Shown: positions 25,346-33,084 of the stretch, piece after piece
How the letters are laid out: every line of letters starts with the position of its first letter
How positions within the stretch are numbered: the stretch's first letter is position 1
Assembly: GCA_030655755.1 (NCBI GenBank)
Contig: JAUSOQ010000027.1
Coordinates: 1 to 45,756 of the forward strand
Origin: Coriobacteriia bacterium
GTDB taxonomy: Bacteria; Actinomycetota; Coriobacteriia; Anaerosomatales; Anaerosomataceae
Direction: 5' to 3'
Length of the DNA: 45,756 nucleotides
Made by a program: the position numbers and the translations under genes
Notes under the pieces: model-generated
The model's database searches: none
Seen by the model: the letters and a program-made list of their open reading frames with translations, nothing else
Told to the model about the DNA's origin: nothing

Positions 25346-26275
25346 GTGGCGATATCGACTGACACGAAGCGCGGTCGAGCCCTCGGTCGCACGGCAAGTC
25401 GCCGTGCGACCGAGGTCGTCGTTCGCGCACTGGTGTTCGCATGCGGTTGGCTGGCCATCGTGATCCTGGCCGCCATCGCCGTATTCTTGCTCACGAACGG
25501 GCTGCGTTCGATCGATGAGGTCGGCCTCGGCACGATGCTGACGGGTACCTCGTGGTATCCCACGTCGAACAACGCGCAGTTCGGCTTCCTTCCCCTCATC
25601 CTTGGTTCGCTGTTCGTCACCGGCGTTGCCCTTGTGGTCTCAGTGCCAGTGGGCGTCGGCGCCGCAGTCTACCTGTCCGAGTTCGCGGGCCGCGGTTTCA
25701 AAGAGGTCGCGAAGTCCGTCGTCGAATTCATGGCAGCCGTCCCTTCGGTCGTCTACGGCCTCATTGGCGTCGCGGTACTCATCCCGTGGGTGCGCACCAC
25801 CTTCCAGCTCGACAGCGGCATGACCGCGCTCACCGGCGGCATTGTTCTCGGTGTCATGTCGATCCCTACCGTGCTCTCCATCTCTGAAGATGCCCTGCAT
25901 GCTGTGCCCGAGTCGCTTCGGCAGGCCTCGCTCGCGCTCGGCAACACGCGTTGGCAGACGACGTACAAAGTCGTCGTTCCTGCCGCGTCCTCGGGCATCT
26001 TCGCGGCGGTGATGCTGGGGTTGGGCCGCGCTATCGGTGAGACGATGGCGGTGCTTATGCTCACGGGCAACGCTGCCGTAATGCCCACAGGCGTGTTCGA
26101 GTCAGTCCGCACCATGACGGGTACCATCGCCGCCGAGATGGGCGAGGTCGTCCGCAAGGGCCTTCACTACTCGGCGCTCTTCTCGGTCGGGCTGGTGCTG
26201 TTCGCCATGACGTTTGCGATCAATCTGGCGGCAGACCTCGTGCTCGAGCGCCAGCGGAAGAGGTGGCGACGATGA
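25346..26275 (+). CDS. pstC: Phosphate ABC transporter permease PstC
   Basis: A 309-residue inner-membrane permease with six membrane spans; the first is about residues 31-53. The binding-protein-dependent permease motif is in E-S-L-R-Q-A-S-L-A-L-G-N-T-R-W-Q-T, which contacts PstB. A-V-P-S-V-V-Y-G-L-I-G is the usual PstC/PstA membrane segment. It starts at GTG 25346, four bases after the pstS stop, and its stop overlaps the pstA start. It forms the channel with PstA. Confidence 0.95.
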   Translation: MAISTDTKRGRALGRTASRRATEVVVRALVFACGWLAIVILAAIAVFLLTNGLRSIDEVGLGTMLTGTSWYPTSNNAQFGFLPLILGSLFVTGVALVVSVPVGVGAAVYLSEFAGRGFKEVAKSVVEFMAAVPSVVYGLIGVAVLIPWVRTTFQLDSGMTALTGGIVLGVMSIPTVLSISEDALHAVPESLRQASLALGNTRWQTTYKVVVPAASSGIFAAVMLGLGRAIGETMAVLMLTGNAAVMPTGVFESVRTMTGTIAAEMGEVVRKGLHYSALFSVGLVLFAMTFAINLAADLVLERQRKRWRR

Positions 26276-27129
26276 ACCGGGTGCAGCGTGCGCGGTTTGC
26301 CGAGAAAGTCGCGAAGACCGTGCTTGGTCTCATGGCGGTGATCGTGCTGGTCACCGCTGCCGCTGTCTTCATCTACATAGTCTCGAAGGGTTACCGCGCG
26401 ATCAGCTGGGAGTTCCTGACCACCCGGCCGCTCAAGCTGGGGCGCGAAGGTGGGATCGGGCCGGCGATAGGCGGTACGTTGTGGTTGGTCTCGCTCACCG
26501 CGTTCTTCACACTGCCCATCGGCATCCTCGCAGGCGTGTATCTCTCCGAGTACGCACCCCGCAATATGCTAACGCGATCGATTCGCCTAGCGATCACGAA
26601 CATGGCGGGCGTTCCCTCTATCGTCTACGGGCTGTTCGGGTTGGCGATGTTCGTCATGTTGGCGAACTTCAAGGTGTCCGCTCTATCAGGTGCGCTCACC
26701 CTTGCTTGCATGACGCTCCCCGTCGTCATCACCGTCACCGAGGAGGCGTTGCGACAGGTGCCGCAGGACCTTCGTCATGCGTCGTTAGCGCTGGGGTCCA
26801 CCAAGTGGCGTACCATCCGCAAGGTCGTCCTGCCCGCCTCGATGCCGGGCATCGTGACCGGTTCGATCCTGGGTCTGGCGCGCGCTGCCGGTGAGACCGC
26901 GCCGATCCTGTTCACGGCTGCCGTGTTCATGTCGCCGCAGTTACCGCGTTCACCGCTCGATAGGGTGATGGCACTGCCGTACCACATCTATGCCGAGGTG
27001 ACCTCCGTGCCCAACTGGAGTGAGAACCTCATCTGGGGCACCGCGCTGGTGCTCGTCGCAGGAATCAGTATCGTGAGCGTGGCCGCTGGGGTCTGGCGCT
27101 CGATCCAGAGGAGGAAGATCCGTTGGTGA
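26272..27129 (+). CDS. pstA: Phosphate ABC transporter permease PstA
   Basis: A 285-residue six-span permease. [12 protein letters not shown] and the coupling loop [20 protein letters not shown] match PstA. I chose ATG 26272, which overlaps the pstC stop (ATGA) and follows AAGAGGTGG; a GTG at 26263 lies inside that site. Partner of PstC; both bind PstB on the cytosolic face. Confidence 0.95.
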   Translation: MNRVQRARFAEKVAKTVLGLMAVIVLVTAAAVFIYIVSKGYRAISWEFLTTRPLKLGREGGIGPAIGGTLWLVSLTAFFTLPIGILAGVYLSEYAPRNMLTRSIRLAITNMAGVPSIVYGLFGLAMFVMLANFKVSALSGALTLACMTLPVVITVTEEALRQVPQDLRHASLALGSTKWRTIRKVVLPASMPGIVTGSILGLARAAGETAPILFTAAVFMSPQLPRSPLDRVMALPYHIYAEVTSVPNWSENLIWGTALVLVAGISIVSVAAGVWRSIQRRKIRW

Positions 27130-27989
27130 ACGCACTCAACGTGGAACTCAGGACAACGGCCATGCCGTCCCTGGTGATGACCGAGCGTGAGAACGATACG
27201 GTGGTCGCGGCGGATGCCAGCGGAAGCTTCACGCTGTCCGAGGTGTCGGTTGCGTACGGCCGTGATCTGGTGATCGAGGGCGTCGACATGTACGTCGCGC
27301 CGAGATCAGTGACCGCGCTCATCGGACCTTCCGGGTGCGGAAAGTCGACGTTGTTGCGATGCCTCAACCGCATGAATGACGAACTGGGCAACGTGAAGGT
27401 CGGTGGCCGGATCACGCTGGACGGCCAAGACATCATGGGCAGGGACACGGACCCGGTCGAGCTTCGGATGCGCGTAGGGCAGGTGTTCCAGCGCCCGAAC
27501 CCGTTCCCGATGTCCATCTACGACAACGTGGCGTATGGCCCGCGTACCCAGGGGATCAGGAAGCATAGTGAGCTCGATGATCTCGTCGAGGACTCCCTGC
27601 GTCGCTCGGCGCTCTACGAAGAGGTGAAGAAGAACCTCAAGAAGCACGCCTTCGAGCTGTCCGGCGGGCAGCAGCAACGCCTGTGCATCGCACGTGCGCT
27701 GGCGACGATGCCTGAGGTACTGCTGATGGACGAGCCCGCCTCGGCGCTCGATCCGATCTCCACACAGCAGATCGAGGACACGATCGCGGAACTCAAGTCA
27801 TCCGTGACGATCGTGATCGTCACACACAACATGCAGCAGGCCGCACGCATCTCCGACCAGACGGCGTTCATGCTGCGAGAGTCGATGGAGGAACCGGCAC
27901 ACCTGATCGAGATGTCGGAGACGAAGAAGATCTTCACCAATCCCGACGACAAACGCACGGAATCCTACATCACGGGGCGTTTCGGCTAG
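27126..27989 (+). CDS. pstB: Phosphate ABC transporter ATP-binding protein PstB
   Basis: A 287-residue ATPase. Walker A is G-P-S-G-C-G-K-S-T, the Q-loop follows in [16 protein letters not shown] (a PstB signature), the ABC signature is L-S-G-G-Q-Q-Q-R, and Walker B is [12 protein letters not shown]. It has an N-terminal extension of about 35 residues compared with E. coli PstB. GTG 27126 overlaps the pstA stop (GTGA); TTG 27123 and ATGs at 27162 and 27177 are alternatives, the latter giving a more usual length. No phoU follows, unlike in many pst operons. Confidence 0.95.
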   Translation: MNALNVELRTTAMPSLVMTERENDTVVAADASGSFTLSEVSVAYGRDLVIEGVDMYVAPRSVTALIGPSGCGKSTLLRCLNRMNDELGNVKVGGRITLDGQDIMGRDTDPVELRMRVGQVFQRPNPFPMSIYDNVAYGPRTQGIRKHSELDDLVEDSLRRSALYEEVKKNLKKHAFELSGGQQQRLCIARALATMPEVLLMDEPASALDPISTQQIEDTIAELKSSVTIVIVTHNMQQAARISDQTAFMLRESMEEPAHLIEMSETKKIFTNPDDKRTESYITGRFG

Positions 27990-28016
27990 AGATCGTTCGG
28001 CAGTCTAGAGAATACG

Positions 28017-28044
28017 AAAGGCCCGCGGGGGGATGCGGGCCTTT
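28017..28044 (+). terminator. Terminator after pstB (hairpin 1 of 3)
   Basis: AAAGGCCCGC (28017-28026), loop GGGGGGAT, GCGGGCCTTT (28035-28044): a perfect ten-base stem with A-run before and T-run at its end, about 27 bases after the pstB stop. It is a good bidirectional Rho-independent terminator. Confidence 0.85.
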
Positions 28045-28072
28045 CTCGCTCCTCTTCGAGAAGAGGAGCGAG
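28045..28072. terminator. Perfect 12-bp hairpin directly after the pst terminator (hairpin 2 of 3)
   Basis: CTCGCTCCTCTT (28045-28056), loop CGAG, AAGAGGAGCGAG (28061-28072). The stem is perfect and very stable, but no T-run follows on either strand. It abuts hairpin 1 with no gap, and its right arm shares 28068-28072 with hairpin 3. Confidence 0.7.
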
Positions 28073-28095
28073 GTGCGTGGGGGGACGCACCTCGC
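28068..28095. other. Perfect 11-bp hairpin overlapping the previous one (hairpin 3 of 3)
   Basis: GCGAGGTGCGT (28068-28078), loop GGGGGG, ACGCACCTCGC (28085-28095). Because its left arm uses the last five bases of hairpin 2, the two cannot both form in full; this is the geometry of alternative RNA structures, though it may simply be stacked terminators. Confidence 0.6.
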
Positions 28096-28321
28096 TTCGA
28101 TCGAGCGGCGTGCCCCGCTCCCGAGGGGGGATGGTTGCGGGTCGCTCTGCTCTGCTGGCTTGCAAGCAACGTGTATGCCAACCTCGTGCATCCGACGTCA
28201 GAGCCAGCTCCAGTGGTGAGTGCCATCTTGCCGGTCCGCCGAACAAGTCGCACTGCTTGCGCCCAAACAGCCGTACAGAGGGTACCTACCCCGGAAATCA
28301 CGTGAATAGCGGCACAAGTGA
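28096..28321. other. Orphan 226-bp intergenic stretch between converging genes
   Basis: There is no gene I can support. Overlapping open frames on both strands run through it but have no motif or ribosome-binding site. TTGCAAGCAA near 28160 and GGTACC near 28280 are short palindromes. It is long for a gap between convergent genes and may hold a small RNA or a repeat present elsewhere in the genome. Confidence 0.35.
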
Positions 28322-29668
28322 CTAGCAGCGCTTGGCGGTCTCCTCGCACAGCAGGCGAGGCCTCAAGAGCAAGACGCTGCAGTATGTGAGTAGCACAACG
28401 GCGCCCGCGAAGATCGCCCACGTGACGCCGATCGCGTCACCGAGTGCGCCGAACGCCAGCGAACCGAAGGGCATCATCCCCATGAATGAGAGCACGAACA
28501 GAGCCATCACGCGGCCACGCAGCTCGTTGGGGACGGCGGTTTGAAGGTTGGTGTTGATGCTCGACACGGTCGCGAGGAAGACGGCGCCCAACACGACGAG
28601 CAGTGCGGCAGCAATGGTGTAGCTGCGCACGAATGAGAGCGCGAGCACTCCGACCGCCATTGCGGTCAGAGAGTAGCGGATGATGCGCTCGCGTTTGACG
28701 CTCCTCGGCAGTGATGCCACGATCAGCGCTCCGATAAGCGCGCCGCCACCATTGAAGCCCATCAGTGCCGAGTAGCCCGTGCTGCCGAGACCCAGTGTGT
28801 CCGCCGCAAAAGCGGGAAGCAGTGTCATGAAGGGCATACCGAAGATCGTGAGCATGGCAGCGGTCACCAGATGCATCGCGACGTGCGGGTGTTGGCGCGC
28901 GTAGTGCAGGCCTGCGCCGAGGCCGCCGTCGTTGAACGTGGCGCCGCGCTCGCGAACCACCTGCTTGGGCCTGATCACGGCGAGTGCCCAGATGACGAAG
29001 AGGAAACTCACGGCGTTCACAGCGAATACCATCGTTATGCCGAGTTGCTCGTTGGCGCGGAACGCCGCGATGATGGCGGCGGTCACCATCGGTCCAACCA
29101 AACGCGCCGCGTTGAACTGCGCTGAACTTAGTGCGATGGCGTTTAAGAGGGACGAGCGCGGCACGAGGTCGGGCACCATCGCCTGCCATGCGGGGAACAT
29201 GAATGCCGAGACGACGCCCCCGGCGAGCGAGAGGCCGTAGATCCACCCTATGGTGAAGTGATTCGTCTGGTTGAGCACGCCGAACGCAAGCGCCTGCACC
29301 ATCAAGATCACCTGCGCGATGATGAGCAGCTTGCGTCTGTCCATGCGGTCGGCCAGCGAGCCGGCGAACAGTGTCAGGAAGAAGATGGGCACACCCGCGA
29401 GGAAGTTCACGATCCCGAGCGAGGAGGACGATGCCGTCAGCTGGTACACGACCCAGCCGAGTGCGACCGTCTGTGTCCAGGTGCCGATATTTGAGAGCAG
29501 CGCTCCGAAGAAGAAGTAGGTGTAGTCGCGGTGGCTGAAGGACTCGAAGGTCTTCAGGCCGCGGAGCACGCTTCGAGGCGGGCTGGAGACGTCGGCCTCG
29601 AACGTGGGAGTGTCTTGAGGTAGGGGCGCCTGTGGCTCGTGCGGTTTTGTGAGGGGCGTCTTGGACAC
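28322..29668 (-). CDS. MFS transporter, EntS/enterobactin-exporter-like (MFS_3) family
   Basis: A 448-residue protein with a hydrophilic N-terminus of about 45 residues and then 12 membrane spans. The segment after the first helices has A-G-S-L-A-D-R-M-D-R-R-K, the conserved MFS loop between helices 2 and 3, and N-E-L-R-G-R-V-M-A-L in the second half is typical of the EntS-like group. Substrates in this family include siderophores and drugs; none can be inferred here. GTG 29668 is the only reasonable start, but the good ribosome-binding site AAGGAG lies 13 bases away and is better spaced for an ATG in another frame. It is convergent with pstB. Confidence 0.82.
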   Translation of the reverse strand: MSKTPLTKPHEPQAPLPQDTPTFEADVSSPPRSVLRGLKTFESFSHRDYTYFFFGALLSNIGTWTQTVALGWVVYQLTASSSSLGIVNFLAGVPIFFLTLFAGSLADRMDRRKLLIIAQVILMVQALAFGVLNQTNHFTIGWIYGLSLAGGVVSAFMFPAWQAMVPDLVPRSSLLNAIALSSAQFNAARLVGPMVTAAIIAAFRANEQLGITMVFAVNAVSFLFVIWALAVIRPKQVVRERGATFNDGGLGAGLHYARQHPHVAMHLVTAAMLTIFGMPFMTLLPAFAADTLGLGSTGYSALMGFNGGGALIGALIVASLPRSVKRERIIRYSLTAMAVGVLALSFVRSYTIAAALLVVLGAVFLATVSSINTNLQTAVPNELRGRVMALFVLSFMGMMPFGSLAFGALGDAIGVTWAIFAGAVVLLTYCSVLLLRPRLLCEETAKRC

Positions 29669-29699
29669 GATCGTGCATCAACTCCTTCGGGGAAATGCA

Positions 29700-29731
29700 A
29701 GCGCCGCCCCCGGATACCCGGGAGCGGCGCT
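29700..29731 (-). terminator. Terminator hairpin after the glutamate-synthase-like gene
   Basis: AGCGCCGC (29700-29707) pairs with GCGGCGCT (29724-29731); inside, CCCGG (29709-29713) pairs with CCGGG (29718-29722) around the loop ATAC, with one mismatch between the blocks. On the minus strand TTGCATTT follows, a partial T-run, about 27 bases after the stop of the gene at 29758. The same bases precede the MFS start. Confidence 0.7.
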
Positions 29732-29757
29732 GTGTGCGCCGAGATGTCAGTCTACAC

Positions 29758-31350
29758 CTACTCGCAGATGATTCGCATGGCCTCTTCACGCTGGACGTCC
29801 ATCACATACTGGATGCCGGAGACCTTGGCGGCCTCCTCGGTCAGTGCGAAGACATCGGTGCGTCTGATGGACGACACATCGAACTTGCGGCTGCCGCTCA
29901 TGAGTTGCTGCAGGCCGACCTTGAGCTTGTCGCTGAACGTGTAGAGGGCGATCGCGCCGAGCGGCATGCTGTCGACATCGGCGCCGTACTTGGCCTTGAG
30001 GGTCTCATAGCTGACGAAGATCTCCTCTTTGCTGCCGCCGAATTCCGAGATCGTCTTGGGGAGGTTCTCCTCTTTCATCCACAACTCGATGTTCTTGCCG
30101 ACGAAGCCTGGGATCATGAGCGCACGCCCCATACACACGGCTTTCGTATGTGGTGAACCCATCGCGAGCACCTTATAGATGTGGTCCTCACTTGAGAAGC
30201 CACCGGCAATAGCGATGTCCGGGATGTAGGCGCCGTTACACCCGCGCAGCTTGTTGATGAGCTCGTTCGCCATCGACTGCAGGTAGAAGGTTGGGATGCC
30301 CCACTCCTCCATCATGCGCCAGGGGCTCATACCGGTACCGCCGGGGGCGCCGTCGATGGTGAGCAGGTCGATGCGAGCGTTGCTCGACCACTTGATGGCC
30401 ATGGCGAGTTCGCGCATGCCATACGCGCCGGTCTTGAGCGTGACGCGTTTCGCCCCAAGATCCCGGAGGCGCTGCACCTCGGCGTAGAAACCCTCCTCGT
30501 CGATGAAGCCGAGACGGCTGTGACGCTCGAACTGGCGGATGGCGCCGCCTGCGACTGCGGCTTGGACTGCCGGATCGCTCGGGTCAGGCGTTATCAGGTA
30601 TCCGCGGTTCTGCAGCTCGAGTGCGCGTTCGAGTGAGTTGACCTTGATCTCGCCGCCGATGCACTTGGCGCCCTGACCCCACTTGAGCTCGACGGTCTCG
30701 ACACCGAGTTTCCCGATGACGTACTCGGCGACGCCGAGGCGGGTGTCTTCGACGTTCATCTGCACGAGGATGTCACCGTAGCCCTCGTGATAGCGACGGT
30801 AGCTCTCAACACGGCGGTCCATATCGGGGGCTTTGGTGACCTTGCCGTTGCCGTCACGCTCGAGCAACGGGTCGATGCCGCAGACGTTCTCGCCACACAC
30901 GAGTGAGATGCCGCTGATGGCAGCGCCCACCGCGAAGTGCTCCCAGTTCTTGCGGGCGATCTCGGTGGAGCCAAGCGCGCCGGTGAAGATCGGCATGCGC
31001 ATCTTCACCTTGTTCACATCGCCGAAGACGGTCTCTGTGTCGACGTTCGGGAACAGCGTGTTGTCGGAGTCTCCCGTGACGCCGTCGGCCAGTCCCTCCG
31101 CGCCCAGTGCGTAGCCCATGATGTTGAGGTGCGAGTAGTCGATGGGGTAGTCCTTGTCGCCGCCTGCGGTGATCTCGCCGAACGGACCCGGATAGATCAC
31201 TTCACGTCCGCGGAACGAGGCCTTGAACACCTCGCAGTTACCGCGACATCCGTCGACACACCTCGTGCAGAGGCCGGAACCCGGCGTGACATTGCGCGAG
31301 CGGTTGGACGTCTGGGTGGCGTCGTTGGCATTTGGTTGCTGAAGATTCAT
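29758..31350 (-). CDS. FMN-binding glutamate-synthase-like protein (GltB domain 2 family)
   Basis: A 530-residue protein. From about residue 90 it matches the FMN/synthase barrel of glutamate synthase: G-A-I-S-G-I-S-L-V-C-G-E-N-V-C-G, E-L-K-W-G-Q-G-A-K, L-T-I-D-G-A-P-G-G-T-G-M-S-P and A-I-A-G-G-F-S-S. It has no glutaminase domain and no C-terminal beta-helix. The N-terminus carries C-x2-C-x3-C-x3-C (Cys28, 31, 35, 39), which could hold an iron-sulfur cluster. It likely makes glutamate from 2-oxoglutarate and ammonia or a separate glutaminase subunit, with ferredoxin or NAD(P)H donors encoded elsewhere; other glutamate-synthase-like enzymes act on methylamine-derived compounds, so the exact reaction is open. 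It diverges from glnA across GlnR-like sites, which ties it to nitrogen assimilation. Confidence 0.82.
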   Translation of the reverse strand: MNLQQPNANDATQTSNRSRNVTPGSGLCTRCVDGCRGNCEVFKASFRGREVIYPGPFGEITAGGDKDYPIDYSHLNIMGYALGAEGLADGVTGDSDNTLFPNVDTETVFGDVNKVKMRMPIFTGALGSTEIARKNWEHFAVGAAISGISLVCGENVCGIDPLLERDGNGKVTKAPDMDRRVESYRRYHEGYGDILVQMNVEDTRLGVAEYVIGKLGVETVELKWGQGAKCIGGEIKVNSLERALELQNRGYLITPDPSDPAVQAAVAGGAIRQFERHSRLGFIDEEGFYAEVQRLRDLGAKRVTLKTGAYGMRELAMAIKWSSNARIDLLTIDGAPGGTGMSPWRMMEEWGIPTFYLQSMANELINKLRGCNGAYIPDIAIAGGFSSEDHIYKVLAMGSPHTKAVCMGRALMIPGFVGKNIELWMKEENLPKTISEFGGSKEEIFVSYETLKAKYGADVDSMPLGAIALYTFSDKLKVGLQQLMSGSRKFDVSSIRRTDVFALTEEAAKVSGIQYVMDVQREEAMRIICE

Positions 31351-31403
31351 TCTTTCCCCCGTTTTCCTGTTGTGCGCTTACAGCCGCCTGAGTTTCGGCT
31401 ATC

Positions 31404-31441
31404 GTAACGTACTGGAAACATAGCAGAAAGCATTATGTAAC
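31404..31441. promoter_or_regulatory. GlnR-like operator between the glutamate-synthase-like gene and glnA
   Basis: GTAAC (31404), GAAAC (31415), GAAAG (31426) and GTAAC (31437) are separated by exactly six bases each, giving an 11-base period over four half-sites. This matches the actinobacterial GlnR consensus (gTnAC-n6-GaAAC, repeated). It lies in the 118-base interval between the two divergent nitrogen genes and could control both. Confidence 0.7.
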
Positions 31442-31468
31442 ATACAGCCCGAGAAATGGGGGATTTCA

Positions 31469-32797
31469 ATGCCTGCAGAAGTCAGAGCAGACGTCATCAA
31501 GACCATCAAAGGTCAGAAGATCGAGTTCATCCATCTGTGGTTCACGGATGTGCTCGGCTTTCTAAAGGCGTTCACCATCGACGTTGAAGAGCTCGAGCTC
31601 GCTATGACTGAGGGCATGGGCTTTGACGGAAGCTCCATCCAGGGGTTCGCACGCATCCAGGAGTCCGACATGATCGCACTTCCGGATCCGACGACGCTGC
31701 AGATCCTGCCCTGGCGCCAGAAAGGGGCGTTGGTGGCCACGATGTTCTGTGACATCAAGCGACCTGACGGCAGCTTTTATGAGGCTGATCCGCGCTACGT
31801 GCTGCGCCGCACCATCGAGCGCGCCAAGTCACTCGGCTATGACTTCTACATCGGTCCCGAGCTCGAGTACTACTACCTCAAGAGCGATCACGAGCCAGAA
31901 GTGCTCGATCATGCGACCTACTTCGATCAGACGACGCGAGATCTTGCCATCGATCTGCGCAAGGACACCGTTCGCGCACTGAAGCGCTCCGGCATCCAGG
32001 TCGAGTACAGCCACCACGAGGTCGGCCCGAGCCAGCACGAGATCGACCTGCGTTACTGTGAGGCCCTCAAGATGGCCGACAACGTCATGACGTATCGCGC
32101 GGTCGTCAAGGAGATTGCGCAGGAGAACGGCGTGTATGCCACGTTCATGCCCAAGCCGCTTTACGGCGAGGCCGGCAGCGGCATGCATGTGCACCAGTCG
32201 CTGTTCAAGGATGGTAGGAACGCGTTCTACGACGCGAGTGACGAGTACCATCTCTCAGCGACCGCCAAGTCCTACATCGCGGGCCTGCTCTACCACGCGC
32301 GGGAGATCTGCGCGGTGACCAACCAGTGGGTGAACAGCTACAAGCGCCTGGTCTCAGGCTACGAGGCGCCTGTGTACATCTGCTGGGCGCACCGCAACCG
32401 ATCCGCGCTCGTCCGCGTTCCGATGTACAAGCCGGGCAAGGAGAACGCCACCCGGGTCGAGCTGCGTTCGCCCGATCCCGCATGCAACCCGTATCTCGCG
32501 TTCTCGGTCATGCTCGCCGCTGGTCTCGACGGTATCGAACGAGGCCTGCAGCTGCCGCAAGACGTCGTCGACGACGTCTATGAGATGTCTGTCGAGGAGC
32601 GTGCCGATCGTGGTATCGGTCAGCTTCCCGAGGACCTTGCCGAGGCGATCTCGGCCATGGAGTCCAGCGAGCTTGTGCGTGAAGCGCTCGGCGAGCAGGT
32701 CTTCCAGTGGTTCCTGCGCAACAAGCGGGCCGAATGGAACAACTATCGCACTCGGGTCACGCCGTTCGAGCTCGAGGAGTATCTGCCGCTGCTCTAA
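31469..32797 (+). CDS. glnA: Glutamine synthetase, type I (alpha subgroup)
   Basis: A 442-residue enzyme forming a dodecamer that makes glutamine from glutamate, ammonia and ATP. Motifs: G-F-D-G-S-S-I-Q-G-F (near 50-59), E-L-E-Y-Y-Y (near 131), the ATP-region K-P-L-Y-G-E-A-G-S-G-M-H-V-H-Q-S, and N-R-S-A-L-V-R-V-P near 307. The length and the lack of the adenylylation-loop tyrosine motif (N-L-Y-D-L-P) place it in the GSI-alpha group, so feedback or transcriptional control is more likely than adenylylation. ATG 31469 follows GGGGGA. The GlnR-like sites upstream suggest nitrogen control. Confidence 0.96.
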   Translation: MPAEVRADVIKTIKGQKIEFIHLWFTDVLGFLKAFTIDVEELELAMTEGMGFDGSSIQGFARIQESDMIALPDPTTLQILPWRQKGALVATMFCDIKRPDGSFYEADPRYVLRRTIERAKSLGYDFYIGPELEYYYLKSDHEPEVLDHATYFDQTTRDLAIDLRKDTVRALKRSGIQVEYSHHEVGPSQHEIDLRYCEALKMADNVMTYRAVVKEIAQENGVYATFMPKPLYGEAGSGMHVHQSLFKDGRNAFYDASDEYHLSATAKSYIAGLLYHAREICAVTNQWVNSYKRLVSGYEAPVYICWAHRNRSALVRVPMYKPGKENATRVELRSPDPACNPYLAFSVMLAAGLDGIERGLQLPQDVVDDVYEMSVEERADRGIGQLPEDLAEAISAMESSELVREALGEQVFQWFLRNKRAEWNNYRTRVTPFELEEYLPLL

Positions 32798-32841
32798 ATC
32801 GTGGTGGAGTGGATGTGTGGCAGCAGGACAGGTGTGATGTA

Positions 32842-33078
32842 TCAGTCGAAGGTACCGAGTGTCCGGCTCCAGCCGTGTGCGGTGATGGCCGAGTTGAGCT
32901 GGTCACACAGGCGCGCACGGGTGTAGTGCCCCGGGGGGATGCGGTTGATGAGTTCGAAGACGTCTTGCGCCATGTCCATCGCCTGAGCACGGATGATGAC
33001 ATCGAGACGAGTGACGTGGTGTGCTTGCCGGAACATCGCGTCGAGCATGCGCTCGATCAGCTCGCGGGTCTCTTCCAC
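32842..33078 (-). CDS. Conserved-looking small protein of 78 aa after thrC, function unknown
   Basis: The ORF starts at GTG 33078, six bases after the thrC stop, so it is probably co-translated with thrC. The product begins M-E-E-T-R-E-L-I-E-R-M-L and is mostly helical, with M-A-Q-D-V-F-E-L-I-N-R-I-P-P-G-H-Y in the middle and a C-terminal H-G-W-S-R-T-L-G-T-F. There is no membrane segment, signal peptide or known motif. Codon usage is like that of its neighbours, which together with the spacing argues it is real. I do not recognise it. A helical regulator or partner of threonine synthase is one option, without direct support. Confidence 0.65.
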   Translation of the reverse strand: MEETRELIERMLDAMFRQAHHVTRLDVIIRAQAMDMAQDVFELINRIPPGHYTRARLCDQLNSAITAHGWSRTLGTFD

Positions 33079-33084
33079 GGAGGG

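Noticed and set aside
24355-25620. Open frame of 421 codons on the minus strand opposite pstS and pstC
   Set aside because: It spans two real genes and the Pho-box region, has no family features and no ribosome-binding site.
28005-28421. Minus-strand open frame through the three hairpins and orphan gap
   Set aside because: It runs through perfect inverted repeats and into the end of the MFS gene in another frame, with no start signal; the arginine-rich composition is typical of a shadow.
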